A stretch of 64,000 bases of DNA. Origin: Oreohelix idahoensis (taxonomy: Eukaryota; Mollusca; Gastropoda; Stylommatophora; Oreohelicidae). The stretch lies in contig JAMPIV010000299.1 in the NCBI GenBank assembly GCA_024509875.1, positions 1,109,001 through 1,173,000 on the forward strand, written 5' to 3'. Below the pieces are notes generated by a model, which did no database searches, was not told the origin of the DNA, and saw only the letters and a program-made list of their open reading frames with translations. The number at the start of each line of letters is the position of its first letter. Positions within the stretch are counted from its first letter, which is position 1. The translations under genes were made by a program, and so were the position numbers. Shown one piece after another: positions 1-9,902 of this stretch.

Positions 1-452
1 TGAAAGAGAGGGGGAAATAGTGGAAAATTGTGGCTAAAAATAACTCTAGAGACCGATTCGTGTAAAAAGGCATGTAGAACCAAGCGTGTTTTTTAATGAA
101 AAAAGCAAGTAGAGACAGACGGACCAACAGACACTAATACATACTTGACTGAAGTATGACTGAATTAACTTTTGGTTGGAGGTTTGAAATTTGAAAAGGG
201 GAAAGTCGGTGATTGGCCACAGATAATCATATTATCGGCGCACAGACGCGCATTTTTGCCATTCAACATAAATTGTCCAGTAGTAGACACAGTAATTCTT
301 CAGTGGTGTAATTCCCAGAAGCTAATTGCAATATTTAGAGGGACGCCATACTAGAGCCAGCAGCTCAGCTGAGTTTTGCTAGAATATAACTGTGTTCTCT
401 ATTCATAATTCTGGTAAGACTGAAAGCATTTCTTTGTATATTTTAATATTGT

Positions 453-464
453 TTAATGTTTCGA
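453..464 (+). repeat. 12-bp target-site duplication of LINE-A (second copy 1585-1596)
   Basis: The 12-mer TTAATGTTTCGA occurs on both sides of the LINE insertion and once in the uninterrupted 3' LTR of E1. That proves a target-primed insertion into this LTR after E1 had formed its LTRs. Confidence 0.93.
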
Positions 465-1567
465 CTGGAAAAGGCGTTTGACAGGGTCCCTTGGAGCAAA
501 CTTTGGGACTGTTTGGCAAGGAAGAATATTCCAGCACCTCTGATTCATGCTATACAGAGCTTCTACAAGTCTTGCAGAAATTATGTGAGGACAGCAAACC
601 ATAAGTCAGAAGAGTTCAGTGGATCACCTACTGTGTATTCAATACAAGGTGAAGCTAATCACCTTACCTTTTCATACTATTATGGACGATGTCATCAAGG
701 CATGTAAGGAGAGAACAAGAAAGTATTCAGTGGGGTACTGGAAGATGAGACAGGTCTATATTTCAGAGCTGGCATTTGCTGATGATGTTGCCCTGATTGC
801 TAAATCAGAGGCACATCTCCAATCCAACCTGCAAGTATGGAAGGAAGAGCTGGAGAAGAGAGGGATGGTCATAAGCAGCTCTATAACAAAATCCATGGTG
901 ATATCACGAGAAGAAAGAGGACATCAAATTAAGCTGGGAGAACAGGTCCTGGAGCAGGTCGACCACTTTAAATATCTCGGAGCCATTATAGGCCGAAAGG
1001 GAGGCATCAAAAGAGTTGGCCACTCGAAAAGCAGCAGCTGGGAGACTTTTTCAGGCCATAAATCGAGGATTCCTCAGCAAGAGAGAAATTGGTAAGAAAA
1101 CGAAGATGGCTGTATACCGCTCCACCCATGTCCCAGTCTTGACATTTGGATGCGAGTCAGGGGCAATGACTACAACCCTTAAAAGCCAGATCCAAACCTC
1201 AGAAATGAGATATCTGAGGAAGGTGGTTGAAGTAACAAGAAGAGACATGGTACGCAACCAGACGATACGTCAAGGCCTAAAATGCCACCCCCTGCAGACC
1301 CAAGTAGAACAGTCCCAACTAAGATGGTTTGGCCATGTCTGCAGAATGGGAGAAGATCGGCTACCACGACAAGCATGGGAAACAAAGAGCCAAGGATCCA
1401 GACCCCGAGGACGACTCAGAGTCCGCTGGGAGGACAACATTAGACAATCTTTGAAGGACCGAGGACTAGAATGGAACCAGGCCAGGAGGAAGACAGCCGA
1501 TAGAATAGTCTGGCGCTCTCTCTTCCAAACCTCTACACCTCACGGTAGAAGGGGAACGACTAAGTAA
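465..1567 (+). pseudogene. LINE-A reverse transcriptase, C-terminal fragment
   Basis: The translation starts at the conserved EKAFDRVPW block of LINE RTs (RT motif A). It continues in a second frame to the FADD catalytic motif near 775-786 (LAFADDVALIAKSE) and the FKYLGAIIG block. A third frame carries the Cys-containing C-terminal region ending in RTADRIVW-like residues and a stop at about 1567. At least two frameshifts separate the three stretches, and the endonuclease and N-terminal RT are missing because of 5' truncation. In the intact family the enzyme nicks DNA and copies its own RNA at the nick; this copy cannot. Confidence 0.85.
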
Positions 1568-1584
1568 GTAAGTAAGTAAGTAAG
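465..1584 (+). mobile_element. LINE-A: 5'-truncated non-LTR retrotransposon
   Basis: The insert is absent from the E1 3' LTR, has a 12-bp target duplication, carries a reverse transcriptase remnant and ends in a TAAG tandem tail (about 1559-1584) instead of poly-A. The 5' end is cut within the RT fingers/palm region, a normal outcome of incomplete target-primed reverse transcription. A more decayed 3' piece of the same family lies at 45165-45370, with the same C-terminal coding region and an AAGT tail. I cannot fix the LINE clade from the fragment. Confidence 0.9.
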
Positions 1585-2579
1585 TTAATGTTTCGAGTGA
1601 TTTGATACTGCCATATCAAAATCTATCCCTTACAACAAGTAAGGATTCGCTCTAGATCCCCAGCCCAAGTTCAGGGTCTAGAGACAAAAAAAATACATAA
1701 ACGCCAGCAAGGATTATGAAGGGCGGATCAAGTGTTGAGATCAGTGGAACATATCACCTATCTTATTCAATAGCAGGAAGCTAATGAACATATTTCAGAA
1801 TATGTAGTCTTGGGGAACTAGTACTATGTGAAACCAACTTGGTAAAATGTGCTGTATGGTCAGAGAGATCTGACCCCGTCTATGTGGGTGTTGTTGTAGT
1901 GTTTGTTGTGTGCAGAAGTGGCTCAGGAGGTAGAGTTCTGACACATGACCCAATACTTTTGTTGCAGAAGTGTGAGTTTCTGTTTGGCACCAAAGTGGTG
2001 TCAAATGCTGTGTTGATATATACAAGTGTGGACCAGTGCAGTCTAGTATTTTGTCAGAGCAGCCTTATATTGCCCCCAAGCACGGAGAGGTGGGGCCACC
2101 AGATTCCAGCACCAGAACTACTCAGTCAAGATACGTGAGCGTCTGGCCTGCTGGACCTTCACCAACTTATTTACAAACTAACACACCAACTATATTACCA
2201 TCACTAGAACCCACAAAAATTTTGGGAAATAAAACTTGTATTACTCCCATCAGTGAATGGACAATGTTTGGTAGTCATAGACAGGGAGTGATGATATCAC
2301 CCCAACAGCATATCTAAAAATAAGTTCTCCTGGGACTATCTTAAGATAATTACTATTAACCAGTCATTTGAAATACATATGTACACATTTTCTATTTTAT
2401 TATGACATATATTCATGCATTTCATTCATAATTTCAAAACCTTTCATATGTTCTGACCAAAATAAAACCTTGGTTCAGAACAAATAAACTTAAAGAAAAT
2501 TTAATATCAAAAATTTAAACAGCTTGAGTTAGTTCAGTGTATTATAAATTTTATTAATATTATTAGACTTATTAAATAT

Positions 2580-2580
<1 letters not shown>

Positions 2581-2607
<27 letters not shown>
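2581..2607 (+). repeat. (TG)n microsatellite in the E1 LTR
   Basis: An uninterrupted TG run of 27 bases. The equivalent position in the 3' LTR (about 9664-9691) has a run interrupted by C and A, so the tract differs between the two LTRs. Confidence 0.95.
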
Positions 2608-2610
<3 letters not shown>

Positions 2611-2822
2611 CTACCACAACACATTACACATCAGTACCCTAGATTTTAACGTAGCCACATTCATTAGAAAAAAAAAGATATGTGTGAGGTCGTAAGTGGT
2701 AGCAAGAAGGGCCTTCTGTAAATTCACAGCTACATTTATCTCAGGAGCCTTCACAGCTGACCTCATGCATCACACTAGGTAATATCACAACCATACAGTA
2801 CCATCAAATCCACTACATATAT

Positions 2823-2840
2823 TGGGGTCTTGTCCAGGGA
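2823..2840 (+). promoter_or_regulatory. E1 primer-binding site
   Basis: TGGGGTCTTGTCCAGGGA begins 5 bases after the 5' LTR terminus CTACA. It starts with TGG, the complement of a tRNA CCA end, and resembles the proline-tRNA type site of some retroviruses, although the primer tRNA is an inference. E6 has the same site at 58337-58354 on the other strand. Confidence 0.8.
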
Positions 2841-3048
2841 TAATTAGCTTATCAGTAATATTAGGATCTCCTGGTGGGAGAATTAAATTAGGGGGACAAA
2901 TTGTAAAAATTAAAAGTGTCCCTTAAAATAAAAGTTGGTGAATCTTCACAGCCAGTGGTAGTTAATTGATTAATTAATTAATTAGAATTACTTTAGTTAT
3001 TAATTGGTTAGAGATTTATCTTGCTCATTGCTAAATTGTCTAAAAAGT

Positions 3049-4305
3049 ATGGCGGAGCTGGCAAAGTTCAGATCAGCTGCTGTGCTAACGGCGAAGGATA
3101 TGGGAATGGATGGTCAGGGTTTAATTCAATACGTAACTGCAGAATGTGATAAGTATATTGAAAGGGAAGATAGGAGGTTAGCTGAAGAGAAGAAGTTACA
3201 ATTTGAGGCTGAGAAAGAACTTAAGAGGTTGCAGATTGAGGCTGACAAGGAGGCAAAAGCATTGGAGGCAGATAGGGAGAGTAAAAGGCTCCAATTAGAG
3301 GCAGATGAAAAACGACAGCAAAGGGAAGCAGAAGATAAAAAGGCCGAAAGGGAAGCAGAAGATAAAAAGGCCGAAAGGGAGGCAGAAGATAGAAGGTTGC
3401 AAAGGGAGCACGAATTACGACTAAGGGAGCTGGAATTACAAGGCCATGCTCCTGAAAATGGTGCCAGCCCTTTTGCCTCAGATGCTACGCCTAGTCAGGG
3501 AGCCTCAACATCAGCTATGGGGTTTCATTTAGACCATTTTGTTGAGAAAGACGATGACATAGAGGGGTACCTCAGTCGTTTTGAATTATTAGCTACTACA
3601 TATGGGTTAGAGAGAGAGAGGTGGAGTTTAAAGTTATCACAGGGACTGAGAGGTACTTCTTATGAAGTCTTCGCAAAAATGAACAGAGAAGACCAAGACA
3701 ATTATGACATGTTAAAGCAGGCTTTGTTGTTAAGATACGAAAAAAATGGTGAATTTTATCGTAAGAAATTTAGAAATGCCAAACTGTTGTCTGGGGAGAC
3801 ATACCACCAATTCTCTGCCAGACTGGAAACCTATTTGGAGAAATGGACTGCTCTGGGGAAGACCCAAGATCTTAAAGAGATGATCATGATAGAGCAATTG
3901 AGAGAGTCCATGGCTCCAGACTTGAGAAAATTTCTCATGGAACAAGGTGCAGAGAGGTTGGGGGAGGTTTTAAATGTCGCTGAGAGGTATCAGGCAGCCC
4001 AGGCAGAGGTAAGTGGTGCTAAAAAGAAGCACATAGACAATTTTAAAGCTCCACAGCAATTTAATAAATTTGATAATAGAGAACAGGGTAATAAAGGTAG
4101 GACAAACCTTGAACGGCCAAGAAATGACTATCGTGACAGAAACTCACAGTTCAATGACCAAAAATACAATGAAAGAAAACCGTTGAACCAAGGAAAAAGA
4201 TGGTGCAAATGGTGCAAGAAAGATAACCATAACACCGAATTTTGTAGAAGGAAAACCTTCAAACATTGCTGCAATGAAGTCGGGGACTCAAAGATTAAAG
4301 GTTAA
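3049..4305 (+). CDS. gag: E1 Gag (capsid/nucleocapsid polyprotein)
   Basis: A structural protein that would assemble the cytoplasmic particle and package RNA. I chose the ATG at 3049 (MAELAKF), because the open frame upstream begins only with a TTG codon and E6 conserves the same ATG. About 418 residues. Layout: an N-terminal helix module of about 35 residues (AKDMGMDGQGLIQY), then a strongly charged E/K/R coiled coil with 9-residue tandem units (EAEDKKAER), then a capsid region. The capsid's C-terminal half, nt about 3706-4010, resembles the SCAN fold (MIMIEQLRESM, then FLMEQGAERLGEVLNVAERY). A CCHC zinc knuckle (C-X2-C-X4-H-X4-C) lies near the C terminus. The frame overlaps the protease frame, which lies +1 relative to gag, between 4187 and 4305. 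Programmed frameshifting is therefore the likely way to make Gag-Pol. No stop interrupts the frame. Confidence 0.93.
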   Translation: MAELAKFRSAAVLTAKDMGMDGQGLIQYVTAECDKYIEREDRRLAEEKKLQFEAEKELKRLQIEADKEAKALEADRESKRLQLEADEKRQQREAEDKKAEREAEDKKAEREAEDRRLQREHELRLRELELQGHAPENGASPFASDATPSQGASTSAMGFHLDHFVEKDDDIEGYLSRFELLATTYGLERERWSLKLSQGLRGTSYEVFAKMNREDQDNYDMLKQALLLRYEKNGEFYRKKFRNAKLLSGETYHQFSARLETYLEKWTALGKTQDLKEMIMIEQLRESMAPDLRKFLMEQGAERLGEVLNVAERYQAAQAEVSGAKKKHIDNFKAPQQFNKFDNREQGNKGRTNLERPRNDYRDRNSQFNDQKYNERKPLNQGKRWCKWCKKDNHNTEFCRRKTFKHCCNEVGDSKIKG

Positions 4306-4825
4306 TCCTAATGGACAGCAGGAACCTTATCACCCCCCAGTTTGTGAGGATGTTATTTGTAATGGGGTCACCACAAGGTGCCTTTATGATACAGGTTTGG
4401 ATTATGATTCTGTTGTGAAGTCTAGCCTAGTGGACCCAAGTCAGTATACCACAGAAACAGTGGAAATACAAGGGGCGACTAAGGACATACCACTCATGAC
4501 ACTTCCCATCGCAAGGATAACGGTGAAAACTCGCTATGTGGAAGGAGAAATCAGAGCAGCAGTGATAGATGAACCAATCTACCCTCTGATATTGGGGTGT
4601 AGATACGTCTTCTTGGGGAATCCCGAGAGACCTGTGATCATGGCGACAGTGCAGACCAGGTCACAGAAAAAGGAGGAAGAAGGTGAACCTATAAATGCTC
4701 ATCCAGAGGAGATGAGGAAGGCGCAGGCTGAGGATAAGACCCTTAAGCCATGTTTCAAAAAATTGCCCAAATGCCACACACCTCCAAGCAAGGGAGAATA
4801 CTTTATGAAGAACAAACTATTATAA
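4274..4825 (+). CDS. E1 protease, frame truncated
   Basis: Aspartic protease that would cleave Gag and Gag-Pol. The catalytic DTG is seen in CLYDTGLDYD, followed by the flap-like ILGCRYVFLG stretch typical of retroelement proteases. The +1 frame relative to gag is open from 4187, after the stop at 4184, so translation probably enters by frameshift and not at the ATG at 4274. Compared with E6, which reads on without break into integrase, this copy has lost two bases near 4824. It then meets a stop, so protease is disconnected from integrase. Confidence 0.85.
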   Translation: MKSGTQRLKVNPNGQQEPYHPPVCEDVICNGVTTRCLYDTGLDYDSVVKSSLVDPSQYTTETVEIQGATKDIPLMTLPIARITVKTRYVEGEIRAAVIDEPIYPLILGCRYVFLGNPERPVIMATVQTRSQKKEEEGEPINAHPEEMRKAQAEDKTLKPCFKKLPKCHTPPSKGEYFMKNKLL

Positions 4826-4826
4826 G

Positions 4827-7460
4827 AAGGCCGGAACTGGAACAAATGGTCACAACCAGCTGGTTCTTCCCACTTCATATAGGGATAAAGTGATGGAACT
4901 CGGGCATGCGATTCCCTTCAGTGGTCACATGGGGATCAGCGCCACAGGACAGCGTATAGCTTGTCATTACTTCTGGCCAGGGATAACGGAGGATATAAAA
5001 AGATATGTCAAATCCTGCCCAGAATGTCAAAGGGTAGCTCCAAAGCATTGGACTGCTCCTGCAACTCTAGGGGAAATGCCCATAGTGGGAACACCTTTTG
5101 AGAGGGTTGCAGTGGATATTGTGGGACCTCTCACTCGGACCAAGAGGAGGAACAGTTACATCCTTACTCTGGTGGACACTTGTTCTATGTGGGGAGAGGC
5201 GGTAGCCCTGCCATCAATTGATTCAAAACATGTAGCAGAGGCACTACTTACAATATTCACCCGATTAGGATTCCCGCATCAAATCTTGACTGATAATGGC
5301 TCACAGTTCAAGGGGAAACTAACGGAAGAAGTTTTTAAGCTATTTCAAGCCAGACACTTTCATTGTAGTCCGTACCATCCACAAGGGAACGGCCAGGTAG
5401 AGAGGTTCAATGGGACTCTCATTTCTATCCTGAGGAAGCTGGCACACGAAAAACCGGATCTATGGGATCAATTCCTGCCCGCCGCGTTGTTTGCGTATCG
5501 GGAGGTACCACATAGTTCAACCGGGATGGCTCCCGCAACTCTGCTATTTGGGAGACCCATAAAAGGTCCATTAGAAGCTTTATTAAGGACCTGGACAGAT
5601 GAGAAGGCAGGAGAGACTGTTACCTCATCTTATCAATACGTGAACGAACTGACCACTCGTTTGAAAGCTGGATGGAAACTGGCAAATGATAATTTGAAAC
5701 AAGCCAGGAAGAAACATGCAGCATATTTTAATAGGAAGGCAAAGGACAGAGAACTAGCTGTGGGAGAGAAGGTGCTGCTTCTACTACCCGGTAGCCAGAA
5801 TAAATTACAAATTGGATGGCAAGGTCCATATACGGTTCTAGAGAAGGTGTCTAGAACAAACTATAAAATTGACAAAAAGGGGAAGGAGAAAGTTTATCAT
5901 GTAAACCTTTTAAAGAAGTATCTGGACAGACCACTCCAGGAAAGCACCCCCTTACTGACCTTGGCTATCGCAACTCAAATGCAAAAGGAACCACTCACCT
6001 CACATGAATACCCATTACATCCTTGTGAAACAGCAGCACAGGTAAAAGTCAGTAAGCACCTGACTAAAAACCAGAGGGAGAGAGTTCAACAGGTTCTGGA
6101 GGAACATACAGATGTATTAACAGATAAACCAGGACATACAAATTTGCTACAGTATGACATGAAACTGGTAGACTCAAACCCAATCTGTATGAGAGCCTAT
6201 TCTATTCCGTTCGCGAAGGAGAAGGCATTGAAAGAAGAAATAGATTATTTGTTGAAGGAGGGGATTATTTCACACAGTGAATCATCTTTTAGCTCCAGTG
6301 TAGTTTTGTTGAGAAAACCGTCTGGGGAACACAGACTGTGCATAGATTACAGGAAACTGAATGCTGTCACAGAAGGACAAGTGGATCCATTACCAGACAC
6401 AAAACAGTTATTTGCCAGATTAAACAAGGCAAAATACTTTTCAAAGGTGGATCTTAGTAAAGGCTATTACCAGATTCCAGTGAAGCCTGAAGTGAGGCCT
6501 TATTTGGCTTTTAGCACTTCGGATGGACATTATGAATTCAACATGCTACCATTCGGACTGAAAAATGCTCCGAGTGTATTTTCAAGGATGATGCGCAAAT
6601 TGTTGGATCCCCTGAATAACCCATGTATCACGAATTTCATGGATGATATTCTCGTCGCCACAGAGACATTTGAAGAACACATTGACTCCCTAAAAATGTT
6701 ATTTGATAGGCTTAGGGAGGCGAACTTAACTGCTAGGCCAACAAAATGTTGTATTGGATGCAAAGAGTTGGAATTCTTGGGACACACTGTATATCAGGGC
6801 AACATGACCCCTGACCCCAAGAACTTGGAAAAACTGCAGAGAGCACCTAGACCACAAACAAAAAAGGACGTGCGATCATTCGTGTCGTTATGTGGTTTTT
6901 ACCAAAAATATATCAAAAATTTTAACTCAATATGTGCTCCTCTGACTGATTTGACTCGCAAGGGACATCCAGATAAAATAGTTTGGACTGCGCAATGTGA
7001 ATTAGCGTTCCAAGAGTTAAAGGAAAAACTCACTAGCAAGCCTATTCTCAAACTGCCTGATTTGACACAGGACTTTGTCGTAAGAACAGATGCAAGTAAT
7101 GTAGGACTCGGGGCGGCTTTGTTGCAAAGATCATCTTCACCTGATGGGGAACTGAACCCAGTCGCTTATGCAAGCCGCAAATTGAATAAGGCGGAGCAAG
7201 GATATTCCACAAGCGAAAAAGAATGTTTAGCGTTAATATGGGCAATAAAGAAGTTTCAAATCTATCTGTATGGTAGGACTTTTGTGGTCCAGACGGATCA
7301 TCAGCCCCTAGTATTCTTATCTCAGGCTAAGCATGAAAACGCAAGATTGTTGAGGTGGTCTTTATTACTGCAACCTTATCAGTTTAGTATTGAGTACATC
7401 CCAGGGTCATTGAATGTCGGTGCAGATTTCCTCAGTCGGCACCCCTGTGATCAAAATTAG
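4827..7460 (+). CDS. pol: E1 Pol: integrase - reverse transcriptase - RNase H
   Basis: The frame is open from 4827 to the stop at 7460. Positions here are counted from codon 4890. The integrase zinc finger has H6, H13, C43 and C46. The integrase core has D76, D135 and E171, with 35 residues between the last two. A GPY/F-type C-terminal module follows (IGWQGPYTVLEKV, about 308-345). Reverse transcriptase comes next, with D521 in KVDLSKGYYQ and the catalytic FMDD at 583-586. RNase H has D734, E778, D803 and D846. Integrase before RT is the Gmr1-like order. There is no native start codon, because the domain block was fused to protease before the 2-base deletion. All expected catalytic residues are present, so the break is recent relative to coding decay. 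Confidence 0.93.
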   Translation, partial: KAGTGTNGHNQLVLPTSYRDKVMELGHAIPFSGHMGISATGQRIACHYFWPGITEDIKRYVKSCPECQRVAPKHWTAPATLGEMPIVGTPFERVAVDIVGPLTRTKRRNSYILTLVDTCSMWGEAVALPSIDSKHVAEALLTIFTRLGFPHQILTDNGSQFKGKLTEEVFKLFQARHFHCSPYHPQGNGQVERFNGTLISILRKLAHEKPDLWDQFLPAALFAYREVPHSSTGMAPATLLFGRPIKGPLEALLRTWTDEKAGETVTSSYQYVNELTTRLKAGWKLANDNLKQARKKHAAYFNRKAKDRELAVGEKVLLLLPGSQNKLQIGWQGPYTVLEKVSRTNYKIDKKGKEKVYHVNLLKKYLDRPLQESTPLLTLAIATQMQKEPLTSHEYPLHPCETAAQVKVSKHLTKNQRERVQQVLEEHTDVLTDKPGHTNLLQYDMKLVDSNPICMRAYSIPFAKEKALKEEIDYLLKEGIISHSESSFSSSVVLLRKPSGEHRLCIDYRKLNAVTEGQVDPLPDTKQLFARLNKAKYFSKVDLSKGYYQIPVKPEVRPYLAFSTSDGHYEFNMLPFGLKNAPSVFSRMMRKLLDPLNNPCITNFMDDILVATETFEEHIDSLKMLFDRLREANLTARPTKCCIGCKELEFLGHTVYQGNMTPDPKNLEKLQRAPRPQTKKDVRSFVSLCGFYQKYIKNFNSICAPLTDLTRKGHPDKIVWTAQCELAFQELKEKLTSKPILKLPDLTQDFVVRTDASNVGLGAALLQRSSSPDGELNPVAYASRKLNKAEQGYSTSEKECLALIWAIKKFQIYLYGRTFVVQTDHQPLVFLSQAKHENARLLRWSLLLQPYQFSIEYIPGSLNVGADFLSRHPCDQN

Positions 7461-7534
7461 AGTAGTGGTAGGCGTGAGGAGTAATTTTATCTATGTGTAT
7501 CACTGGTTTTGGAACTTGCCGTAGGCATGTTTTC

Positions 7535-7545
7535 AAGTGGGGAGA
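7535..7545 (+). promoter_or_regulatory. E1 polypurine tract
   Basis: AAGTGGGGAGA lies directly before the 3' LTR start TGTGTGATAA. This is the expected site for plus-strand DNA priming. One T interrupts the purines. Confidence 0.75.
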
Positions 7546-9902
7546 TGTGTGATAAATTTAACCGTGATACAACGTTAAAATATCTCCAAAGATAAAATGT
7601 AGGGATAAAAATAATGCGTAAGCTACTAGAAGACATGATCGCCCATGCCGCGGTTCACTACCCGCCATGGAAACTAACTTGTTAGACGTGAAGACAAAAC
7701 GTTTACCCTTGGAGACGGGAGGGAACGGAGATCAAAAAGAAAAAATATGACTGAACACGTGCTTGAAACTAGCAAGGCTAAAAAGACGCAATTGGTGGGG
7801 AAAGGAAAAAAATTCACGTCCCCAAGTTGACACAATGTAAAGAAATGGACAAAAGGGACCTTAGCTATTATACGCAACAGTCATTTCTTGGACGCTTTTA
7901 CGATACTTAGTCCTTTTATTTGAATTCAGCGGCAAACGCATTACAGAAGATGCTCGAACATATTTCAAAAAAACAACTAACCTTGAAAAAGTAACTTTTT
8001 CTTAATAATAATGTTAGGAATATAAAACCTAGCTAGTCTGATAGCCCATCTTGAGCAGAGAAATAATATGCTTTCATTTATACAGACGGATAGATAATAA
8101 TGAAGATATTGACAAAAGACTGTGTTGTTCATAACAGACGAGCGACTGCACTGTAAAAAAAAATGTCACTAATTTTCAAAAATTGCGGCATTGAGACTCA
8201 AGTGCTAAAATCTAGTTGGAATGAAAGAGAGGGGGAAATAGTGGAAAATTGTGGCTAAAAATAACTCTAGAGACCGATTCGTGTAAAAAGGCATGTAGAA
8301 CCAAGCGTGTTTTTTATGAAAAAGCAAGTAGAGACAGACGGACCAACAGACAATAATACATACTTGACTGAGGTATGACTGAATTGACTTTTGGTTGGAG
8401 GTTTGAAATTTGAAAGGGGGAAAGTCGGTGATTGGCCACAGATAATCATATTATCGGCGCACAGACGCGCATTTTTGCCATTCAACATAAATTGTCCAGT
8501 AGTAGACACAGTAATTCTTCAGTGGTGTAATTCCCAGAAGCTAATTGCAATATTTAGAGGGACGCCATACTAGAGCCAGCAGCTCAGCTGAGTTTTGCTA
8601 GAATATAACTGTGTTCTCTATTCATAATTCTGGTAAGACTGAAAGCATTTCTTTGTATATTTTAATATTGTTTAATGTTTCGAGTGATTTGATACTGCCA
8701 TATCAAAATCTATCCCTTACAACAAGTAAGGATTCGCTCTAGATCCCCAGCCCAAGTTCAGGGTCTAGAGACAAACAAAATACATAAACGCCAGCAAGGA
8801 TTATGAAGGGCGGATCAAGTGTTGAGATCAGTGGAACATATCACCTATCTTATTCAATAGCAGGAAGCTAATGAACATATTTCAGAATATGTAGTCTTGG
8901 GGAACTAGTACTATGTGAAACCAACTTGGTAAGATGTGCTGTATGGTCAGAGAGATCTGACCCCGTCTATGTGGTGTTGTTGTGTAGTGTTGTGTGCAGA
9001 AGTGGCTCAGGAGGTAGAGTTCTGACACATGACCCAATACTTTTGTTGCAGAAGTGTGAGTTTCTGTTTGGCACCAAAGTGGTGTCAAATGCTGTGTTGA
9101 TATATACAAGTGTGGACCAGTGCAGTCTAGTATTTTGTCAGAGCAGCCTTATATTGCCCCCAAGCACGGAGAGGTGGGGCCACCAGATTCCAGCACCAGA
9201 ACTACTCAGTCAAGATACGTGAGCGTCTGGCCTGCTGGACCTTCACCAACTTATTTACTAAATAACACACCAACTATATTACCATCACTAGAACCCACAA
9301 AAATTTTGGGAAATAAAACTTGTATTACTCCCATCAGTGAATGGACAATGTTTGGTAGTCATAGACAGGGAGTGATGATATCACCCCAACAGCATATCTA
9401 AAAATAAGTTCTCCTGGGACTATCTTAAGATAATTACTATTAACCAGTCATTTGAAATACATATGTACACATTTTCTATTTTATTATGACATATATTCAT
9501 GCATTTCATTCATAATTTCAAAACCTTTCATATGTTCTGACCAAAATAAAACCTTGGTTCAGAACAAATAAACTTAAAGAAAATTTAATATCAAAATTTA
9601 AACAGCTTGAGTTAGTTCAGTGTATTATAAATTTTATTAATATTATTAGACTTATTAAATATCTCTGTGTGTGTGTGTGTGTGTGTGTATGTAATCTACC
9701 ACAACACATTACATATCAGTACCCTAGATTTTAACGTAGCCACATTCATTAGAAAAAAAAAGATATGTGTGAGGTCGTAAGTGGTAGCAAGAAGGGCCTT
9801 CTGTAAATTCACCGCTACATTTATCTCAGGAGCCTTCACAGCTGACCTCATGCATCACACTAGGTAATATCACAACCATACAGTACCATCAAATCCACTA
9901 CA
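7546..9902 (+). repeat. E1 3' LTR, complete
   Basis: 2357 bp, beginning TGTGTG and ending CTACA, so it has the usual TG...CA termini. It abuts the polypurine tract and matches the 5' LTR over all of the overlapping part. It contains a GT-type microsatellite near 9664 and an AATAAA near 9544. The base after its end (9903) is the first base of the truncated E2 left LTR. Confidence 0.93.

Larger units (their letters stand above)
1..2817 (+). repeat. E1 5' LTR, truncated by the window edge and split by a LINE
   Basis: Bases 1-464 and 1585-2817 match 8222-9902 of the 3' LTR nearly base for base, with scattered single-base differences. The LTR ends in CACTACA and is followed 5 bases later by a primer-binding site. 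The first roughly 676 bases lie outside the window. A GT microsatellite lies in the 3' part. Small open frames inside it recur in the 3' LTR only because the two LTRs are copies of each other. Confidence 0.92.
1..9902 (+). mobile_element. E1: Gmr1-like Ty3/gypsy LTR retrotransposon (lineage A)
   Basis: Long direct repeats flank an internal region containing, in order, a primer-binding site, gag, protease, integrase, RT, RNase H and a purine tract. The window opens about 676 bp into the 5' LTR, judged by alignment with the complete 3' LTR at 7546. Integrase before RT is the order known for Gmr1-like elements and unlike standard Ty3/gypsy. Gag and the integrase-RT-RNase H frame are open. A 2-base deletion near 4824 breaks protease from integrase, and a LINE interrupts the 5' LTR, so this copy is probably non-functional on its own. 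The element appears to sit inside the left LTR of E2, because the E2 LTR alignment starts exactly where the E1 3' LTR stops. Confidence 0.93.

Noticed and set aside
2036..2317. 93-codon open frame repeated at 9120-9401 (and 99/98-codon frames nearby)
   Set aside because: Part of the duplicated E1 LTR. Conservation between LTRs of one element is not evidence of function.
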